A program made the translations under genes and the position numbers. From the NCBI RefSeq assembly GCF_027921745.1, contig NC_079238.1:5208001-5272000 (forward strand): 64,000 nucleotides of DNA, written 5' to 3'. Within the stretch, counting starts at the first letter, position 1; each line of letters starts with the position of its first letter. Under the pieces are notes generated by a model. It saw nothing but the letters and a program-made list of their open reading frames with translations, had not been told where the DNA came from and ran no database searches. The DNA is from Schizosaccharomyces osmophilus (taxonomy: Eukaryota > Ascomycota > Schizosaccharomycetes > Schizosaccharomycetales > Schizosaccharomycetaceae). Positions 58,035 through 64,000 of this stretch are shown in pieces.

Positions 58035-59319
58035 TGTATATATAATAAAGAAATGTGTAAAAGCGGAAGAAGTTTGAGATTAAGTTAGATTGCTAGATGG
58101 GAAGAAGCAGGAAACAGAAGAAAAGGAGGGACGTAACGTAAGAAAGAAACGTCAAAAAAGGAAAACGAAAATAGAAAGCAATTATTTTTGAGTAAGTGAG
58201 TATTGGGAGAGGGAAGAAAAGCCCAGAGGTGGTTGGAGGATGAGAAAACAGAGAAGTATGTCGCAAATAAACAAATCGAAAAATGTAAACAAACCTGAAA
58301 AGAGGAAGAAACGCCGAACCCAAAGAAAATATAAATAAAGTCTCTTTTTCTTTCAAAGAGAAATAAAAACAAAATAAAATAAAATAAAATGCTTACCAAG
58401 AGTCAAAAAGCTTCACGTTTGACAGAACGTCGCTAAATCTAGACAAGAAAGTCGTAAACAACAAAATAAGAAAGATAAAAAGATAAAAAAGAAAAAACAA
58501 ACAATTACAAAGAGCTTTAGAGGGGGGAAAGAAAGGATGTCGAGGGTATGCGAAATGTTTCGAAAATGGAATGACTTGGACGTCTTTCACAAAGAAACAA
58601 CACTCGAAAATTAATGTCAGAGGAGCAATTGCACGCTATGAATCAATTGCCAGTAATAAACACATGTATTGTGAGCTCAAAATTAACTGAAAAAAAAAAC
58701 GGATCCAAAGTCAAGGATGAGAGAATCAATCCGTTTGGGCGTCAACGTTTGAAGAACTATAATAGAAAAGAATTGAAAATCAGGATTATTGGACGGATCG
58801 AATTACAGGAGAGTGAGAAGTGGCTTTACAATCCTTTTTGTGGGTAGAAGGCACCAACTACGTTTGTCCTTAAATAAAAAAGAGAAAACAAAGAATCTTA
58901 AAAGAAATAATCAAAGAATACTTAGTATGAAAGAAAAGATTCACCTTTACAAAGAAAGAAAGAAAAAGGGAACAGAGCAGAATGTCTAAATCAAGGAAGA
59001 AGGGGAATCTCAGCAGAGGGAAGCCAAAGCAGAAAGAAGAGAGACGATAAAAATCAAATAGCAAAAATGTGCTTGAGCTTAGGCTTGAGTTGTCGATATC
59101 GGTCAGTTTTCAAAGACAAAATTTTGCTTCGCGAAAAAGGGTAAAAGCGTCGTGTGTGTTTGTGAAGGCACGGCTTATGAAAGGAAACAAAGGCACAAAT
59201 GATCCGGAAAAGGGCAGGGTCTTTCCACGTCTATGATGACTCAAGACGTACCAACCTGTAAAGGAGTAAGAAAATTCTCTTGGAAGCATATAAAGGATTG
59301 AACGCGACGCGACGCGACG

Positions 59320-59325
59320 ACGCGT
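59320..59325. promoter_or_regulatory. MCB element (MBF site) upstream of cig2
   Basis: ACGCGT, inside a tandem run of GACGC units just before it. A TATA-like TTTATATG lies about 30 bases closer to cig2 on the minus strand. cig2 is a known Cdc10/MBF target in S. pombe. Confidence 0.65.
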
Positions 59326-59476
59326 ATGCGTGGACGTGGATGATGAAAGGGAACGTGAAGTGTAAGTGTTCATGGTCTTTTGGTGTTGTGGTTACTTGAA
59401 TTGCCCAATCATTGTCGAGATAATTATCTACGACGAATCAGATCGCGTATAGATGGAGACGCGCAAAGAAAGCGCG

Positions 59477-59482
59477 ACGCGT
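59477..59482. promoter_or_regulatory. Second MCB element upstream of cig2
   Basis: ACGCGT about 155 bases further from cig2 than the first, next to further CGCG cores (AAAGCGCGACGCGTAG). Confidence 0.6.
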
Positions 59483-59931
59483 AGCATTAACAAAAACAAA
59501 GCAAAATAACAGTTAAAAAAACAAAAAAACAAAGAAACAACATGTTTCAATGGGAAAGAATTCACTCTGGATGCAGACAATGCGATTGCAGATGACTTGG
59601 AATCGTCTTTCCTACATTATATACCTACAAAGCTAAGAGGAATCAATAAAGCTACATTTGATTTGGAGAGAGATCGATTTCTTGCATAAAACCCAATTCA
59701 TTATACATTTATTTCATGAAGCATACTTTTAATTCCCTGCTAGATTTGCTAGCGACATCTTGCGATGCTCAATTCCATATTGAACCATATAACGAAGATC
59801 TTTCAGCAAATTAAAGCAGCAAGCTCGTACAAAAAACAAGACAGACAAAAAAAAAACAAAACATGAAAAACTTTAGGGATCTTGTCGGGAGTGTTCATTA
59901 TTTTCGCCATCATTTAAGACTTTTTTTTTGC

Positions 59932-60471
59932 TTAATTGGCGCCAGCGGTTTCGCCTTCAGGCTTGGTAGGCGCTAAAGCTTTGATCTCCCCTAAAATTTT
60001 GTGAAGTTCCCCACTACATCCTTGTTAGTAAGAGCATTCTAAAAAGAAGAGTAAAACTTTCGAACGGGCACAATGACTGATAAACCATGCTTTCCCGTCC
60101 GCCACACATCCCGGTGACAATGATTTGAATACTTACGACTTGTGCATAGACATGAGAATGTCACAACCGCCAACAAACTCGCCATTTATATAAAGCTGTG
60201 GAACTGTGGGCCAGTCACTAAATTCCTTGATTCCATCGCGCAATTCTTCATTGCTGAGCACATTATAGGTGGCCAATTTGTCGGTAGCGACGTTTTCCAT
60301 TGACAAGACTTGGATGGCGCGCAAAGAGAATCCACACATAGGTTGGTTAGGAGTTCCCTTCATGAATAAAACGACGGGATCCTCTTTAACGGCTAGCTCA
60401 AGAGCTTGACGTGTTTGAGTAGAGAGGCTTCTTATTTGGTTTCCGAAAAGCTTGAAAGAATTGCGAAACAT
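59932..60471 (-). CDS. grx5: Mitochondrial monothiol glutaredoxin Grx5
   Basis: Two exons, 60471-60137 and 60013-59932, encode 138 residues from the MFRNS start. The CGFS active site (in NQPMCGFSLRAIQVL) is the class II glutaredoxin that binds a [2Fe-2S] cluster with glutathione and hands it from Isu1 to later Fe-S assembly steps. Other contacts: KGTPNQP, WPTVPQLYINGEFVGGCDI. The N-terminus (FRNSFKLFGNQIRSLSTQT) is a mitochondrial presequence. An in-frame ATG 16 codons upstream would give 154 residues; I prefer the inner ATG because it starts a good presequence. The intron has donor GTAAGT and branch CTAAC. Confidence 0.94.
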
Positions 60472-61265
60472 GTTGACCGATTCCAGGTGTTTGTTCTGGT
60501 TAAATTCTAATATAACCATACAGATTGTCTACATTTCTAGAGATAGCGACCTCTTACAATGCGGTATAACGAGTTTTGATAGAAAGTTGAATTGCGTTAT
60601 ACTTGATAACGTTCAAACTAATACGTTAATAAACAATGGTTAAAAATATAAAATAAACAAAGCAAATAAAAACAAAGAAAAAATGATGATTTTAATAACT
60701 TGTAAAGAAAATAAAAAGAAGAAATGAAAATGAAAGCAATTATGCAACTGAACCAATCATCTAAATTTCCTATGGTAAGCATGGCATGCCTTTTCCTTGT
60801 ATCGTAATGCGGTCTGCTCTATGGTGAATTCAAATTGTGTATTTGTTTCAAGAAAAAAGTTAAATGAGAAAAACACTTTCGTTCCTTTGCTCTTACTAAA
60901 AGAATCGAGTTTTAAAGATATTCATAGAATATCATCGTAAAGGAAAGTATATTTTCTTAGCATCTCTGAATGTGGGTTCTTTTTTTTTTTTTTACCCATA
61001 GTCAAGAGGGAAACAAGACAGCACTTTTAATATTACGAAAAATCTTTTTTTTTTCTTTTTATAACTCTTTTAACCCGACTCCTCTATATCCAACTCTACA
61101 ACACTTGCTTTTCTGGGTTTGACATACCAAGGAACGACCAAGTAACACTGAAGGTTGCTCCCAATAACTCCTACCACAGTGCCCTTTACGTGTATTCATC
61201 AACAAAGGACGAAATCAACAGAAAATTCATCCATTGAAAACAAAAATCTTTGGAGAATCGAAACG
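60472..61265. other. Divergent intergenic region grx5/ZIP transporter
   Basis: 794 bases with T-rich tracts near 60980 and 61045 and no coding capacity of note. In S. pombe, as I recall, ofd2 belongs to this neighbourhood; no remnant of it is visible here. Confidence 0.5.
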
Positions 61266-62723
61266 ATGTGGATCGAAACTGGAAGGTGGATTCGCTTGTT
61301 GATAGCCTTTAGCTTTCTTCTTGCAGTGCAATGCGTGCAAGAACCTTTGGTGAAGGGAGGGGAACGAGAGTCCATGCTCGATATGGAGAAAATAAAATAC
61401 TTTAATTCTACGCGCCTTCAAAAAATTATGGATGAATTAGTCGAAAACGAGCCCTCTTTCTTAATTGCCTCGAAAACGGCTGCTGACATGAGCGACGTGG
61501 AGCGGAAGCAAACTGTACAAGATCTAAAAACAGTTGCACAGTCCTTAAAAGAAAGCGACTCTCATCTGGCATCCTTGAAAGCAAGCAAGGATACTTCTCT
61601 CAAAAAAGGGTTCTGGAGCAAGGAGACTGATAACCATTCGCTTTCCACAGACACTACATTGTGTGCTTCGATCAAAAAGAATATGGAAGAATTTTTTTCT
61701 TTTGCACCTGGTGTAAATGGGTTTCTTGCAACTCTTCTTACAGCCTTTCCACCAAACATCTTTATCCTCATTGTGCCCAAAAACCTCAACACAGGTATCT
61801 TAAACCTGCTTGTTGCCATCTCTGCCGGAAGCCTATTGGGGGACGTCTTTGGCCATTTGCTACCAGAAATCTACGAAAAAGCTGAAGAGGGTACGAATGC
61901 TACTTCACCGACCGTATCCGTATTGGCAGGCATTTTGATCTTTTTCTTTATGGACAAAGGTCTTCGCATCCTTCTTTCGTCGAATGGAGGCCATCATGGT
62001 CATCATCATAGTCAGCAAATCAAGGAAAAGAAATCCGAAAAGAACGTGCCCGCATCCTCCACCACACAGCATGAACGCCTTGATCCTTCTTCTCATAAAT
62101 TACGAAAACGCCGCAGCAATGACAATCATGCGACATTGAATGATGACACCCCAACACAAGTAGAAAAAAAGAACGAGGAAGCGAATGAATCAGCTTCTTC
62201 CAACAAAACAATTGCCTACTTAAATCTATTTTCCGACTGTTTCCACAACTTTATGGATGGTTTGGCCATTACCACTTCGTTTTTCGCAAACACGTCCATT
62301 GGCATTACCACGACCTGCGCCGTGTTTCTTCATGAAATTCCTGCCGAAGTTGGCGACTTGGCTATCCTATTGCGGAATGGGTATACAAAACTGCAGACGT
62401 TTTCCTTTCAACTCATTACCATGTTTGCCGGCCTCTTGGGATCCATTACGAGTATATGGATTCATTCGGCTGCTCTCGCCTCTACTACAAAAGACGATGC
62501 CACATCTTTGTTGCCCCAAAGCTCGATTGCCTCTTTCCTTTTACAATTGGAAGACAAACTTTTGCCCTTTTCGGCTGGATGCTTCTTGTACATTGCTTGT
62601 CTAGGTGTTTTTCCCGAACTCCTTGAATTGAACCAAGAGCAAAGCAAATGTTCTCAGTTTTGCTATACAATTGCTTCTTCAATTTGTGTAGTTGTTGGAT
62701 TCGTGTTTTTGGTCTATATTTAA
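61266..62723 (+). CDS. ZIP (SLC39, LIV-1/KE4-type) zinc transporter
   Basis: Intronless, 485 residues from the ATG at 61266; the frame is open further up but has no ATG, and this start gives a good signal peptide (RWIRLLIAFSFLLAVQCV). A lumenal helical region (to about residue 135) is followed by membrane helices. The long loop between helices 3 and 4 is rich in histidine (GGHHGHHHSQQ). The metal-site helices read FSDCFHNFMDGLAITTSFF and HEIPAEVGDLAILLRNG. These are the ZIP HNFxDG and HExPxE motifs. Related members (yeast Yke4, human ZIP7) move zinc out of the ER or secretory lumen into the cytosol. The second motif has alanine where HEIPHE is usual. Neighbours as in S. pombe. Confidence 0.9.
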   Translation: MWIETGRWIRLLIAFSFLLAVQCVQEPLVKGGERESMLDMEKIKYFNSTRLQKIMDELVENEPSFLIASKTAADMSDVERKQTVQDLKTVAQSLKESDSHLASLKASKDTSLKKGFWSKETDNHSLSTDTTLCASIKKNMEEFFSFAPGVNGFLATLLTAFPPNIFILIVPKNLNTGILNLLVAISAGSLLGDVFGHLLPEIYEKAEEGTNATSPTVSVLAGILIFFFMDKGLRILLSSNGGHHGHHHSQQIKEKKSEKNVPASSTTQHERLDPSSHKLRKRRSNDNHATLNDDTPTQVEKKNEEANESASSNKTIAYLNLFSDCFHNFMDGLAITTSFFANTSIGITTTCAVFLHEIPAEVGDLAILLRNGYTKLQTFSFQLITMFAGLLGSITSIWIHSAALASTTKDDATSLLPQSSIASFLLQLEDKLLPFSAGCFLYIACLGVFPELLELNQEQSKCSQFCYTIASSICVVVGFVFLVYI

Positions 62724-63199
62724 TCAAAATTTTTGTTCTATATATAAGTTTTATACAGCCATCACGATAATTTCTATTCTTTCTTTCTGATGATTTTGCG
62801 GTACACTACTCGAGTTGCACACGATAAAAAGAAAAAAAGGCTAAAGAATATTGTTTGAATGAAGTATTTCCCGCAGCAGACTGCTACATGGAACAAGAAA
62901 TCGCTAATGAAAAAACAGTACAGTCCCCAAAAATACACTAAAACTAACTAACTGCTCAAACTAGAGAACAGGATTTTTCCCAATTACAAATCTCAAAAGG
63001 ACAAAAGGATAAAACATTTTTTGTAAGGAATGAGAGAATATTATTCGTTAACTATCATTTCCATCATGAAAAGAGCTATGCTTATTCCATGAATTAAAGG
63101 AGGCATAAATCAGGTCAATCATCAGATTTATTGCATTTTAAGAGTTGTTGATGGCACACTCATAGAAGATATGACAATTGGAAGTAAGAGATATCCGTC
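62724..63199. other. Convergent intergenic region ZIP/hsp9
   Basis: 476 bases with two 3' UTRs. No other feature recognised. Confidence 0.5.
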
Positions 63200-63406
63200 T
63201 TACTTCTTGTCATCGACAAGACGACTGATCTTGTCGTGAGCATCTTGAGTAGAGCTTTTATTGTCATCAGAGGTAAAGTTCTTGGCGACCTTGTCGTAGG
63301 CACCAGTAAGTTGTTCCTTAGCCTTGTCGACAGTAGACTTGGAGGAGTCAGGAGTTACTTTCTCCTTGATTTGATCAGTGAAGGGCTTTCTTTCGGGATC
63401 AGACAT
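63200..63406 (-). CDS. hsp9: Small heat-shock / stress protein Hsp9 (Hsp12 family)
   Basis: Single exon of 68 residues. The sequence is the Hsp9/Hsp12 family pattern: SDPERKPFTDQIKEKVTPDS at the start, then KSTVDKAKEQLTGAYDKVA and HDKISRLVDDKK. It is charged, unfolded in water and turns helical on membranes, where it protects them in heat, osmotic stress and stationary phase. It is expected to be strongly induced through Sty1-Atf1. A TATA box 69 bases upstream of the ATG supports sharp inducible transcription. Confidence 0.95.
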   Translation of the reverse strand: MSDPERKPFTDQIKEKVTPDSSKSTVDKAKEQLTGAYDKVAKNFTSDDNKSSTQDAHDKISRLVDDKK

Positions 63407-64000
63407 TTTGTAATAGTTGTTTGTTGTTAATCAATTAATTCAATCGATGCTGAATATTAAGAATTCGCTCTTCCTTTTATAGCTTGGGATGTTTACGTTC
63501 GATGTAATTATGACAGACGCCTACCCACATGTCATGTTGATATCACCTTACATTACTACATTACTGATGAGCGTATCTTGCCTCTATATGATGTAAATAT
63601 ATGGGGCGCTCGGTTAGTGCGGGCTTCCTCTCCAATCTTTAGCGAATTCAAAGGCCTGATGGGGATTGTGCGTAAATGGGGGTTACGTATCCATATCTAA
63701 TCAGAATGGATCAAATGCAGTACACTGGGTTGCAATGCAGTATACTATATTTGGAGTGCGTGGTGGGGTTCGTTACAACTGGATACCGTTTTCAGTCTAC
63801 AACGGTATTGTCTTACGGGTTCGTAATAGGGTATATTGAAAGAAAGGTAAAAAAGACAAAATTCTCTATTGTTTTGTTTTTTTTTTTTTTGTTTCTTAGA
63901 AGATAGAAAAGAATTTAAAGTTTCAAAAGGAATTCAATTTGCTTTTCGAGCGGTTGTTTTGGGAGAAAAAGGAATCTTTATTGTCGGTGGATTGCAACAA
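63407..64000. other. Region upstream of hsp9 to the window end
   Basis: 594 bases; holds the hsp9 promoter and no gene that I can recognise. A GTAAACA forkhead-like core lies on the minus strand near 63490. An imperfect direct repeat (GCAGTACACTGG / GCAGTATACTAT) lies at about 63717-63750. Confidence 0.5.
63475..63481 (-). promoter_or_regulatory. TATA box of hsp9
   Basis: CTATAAAAGG on the minus strand, about 69 bases before the hsp9 ATG: a canonical TATA box at a usual distance. Confidence 0.8.

Larger units (their letters stand above)
58035..59931. other. Intergenic region cig2/grx5, mostly cig2 leader and promoter
   Basis: 1.9 kb between two minus-strand genes. Read on the minus strand, the half next to cig2 is pyrimidine-rich and has short ORFs. 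A GTAAGC at about 58395 and a TTTTCAG at about 58300 could bound a leader intron. An (AAAAT)4 tract lies at 58372-58390. Confidence 0.5.

Noticed and set aside
58085-58399. Phenylalanine-rich minus-strand ORFs upstream of cig2
   Set aside because: Produced by the pyrimidine-rich leader; no membrane-protein family recognised.
1-64000. LTR retroelements, DNA transposons, CRISPR arrays
   Set aside because: I looked for terminal repeats, integrase or reverse transcriptase motifs and regularly spaced repeats, and saw none.

Overview
The window is a stretch of fission-yeast (Schizosaccharomyces) nuclear chromosome. It is AT-rich. It holds 23 protein-coding genes, and about 42 short introns can be placed in 16 of them. 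Most introns have GTAWGT-type donors and CTAAC/CTGAC branch points. Every gene but the partial first one is complete. Gene content, order and relative orientation match, from memory, S. pombe chromosome I across cosmids SPAC1805 / SPAC6F6 / SPAPB2B4 / SPAP8A3, so nearly every identification is backed by both protein family and synteny. The species is probably a relative of S. pombe (S. octosporus / cryophilus / osmophilus group is my guess); I cannot fix it from sequence alone.

Layout. 1-8.6 kb: 3' part of a PAS-domain kinase (ppk6), then the divergent telomere pair rif1 (-) and tpz1 (+). 9-15.8 kb: ypt5 (Rab5), a G-patch/DUF4187 protein, a DUF726 putative hydrolase and atg24 (PX-BAR sorting nexin). 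18.3-24.2 kb: pyridoxal kinase, arc2 (Arp2/3), eaf6 (NuA4) and cdc16 (septation GAP). 24.3-29.7 kb: rps13, rax2 and ost2. 32-38.8 kb: an UNC93-like transporter, nog2 (60S biogenesis GTPase) and pof5 (F-box). 39.1-56.2 kb: cch1 (plasma-membrane calcium channel), a UBTD-type ubiquitin-like protein, a mitochondrial hotdog thioesterase, vma5 (V-ATPase subunit C) and pmc1 (vacuolar calcium pump). 56.8-63.4 kb: cig2 (B-type cyclin), grx5 (CGFS glutaredoxin), a ZIP zinc transporter and hsp9.

Functional themes are telomere control (rif1 and tpz1), vesicle traffic and autophagy (ypt5, atg24), calcium, proton and zinc handling (cch1, vma5, pmc1, ZIP) and cell cycle and polarity (cdc16, cig2, rax2, arc2). 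Recognisable promoter signals are HomolE/HomolD boxes before rps13, clustered MCB-like motifs before cig2 and a TATA box before hsp9.

I found no tRNA, rRNA, transposon, LTR, CRISPR or convincing new multi-gene system. The most interesting non-obvious signals are the rps13 promoter starting inside the cdc16 stop codon, a long hairpin-rich nog2 intron, a 21-nt palindrome beside an MCB motif upstream of pof5, the apparent absence of ofd2 beside grx5, and a substituted histidine in the ZIP metal-site motif.
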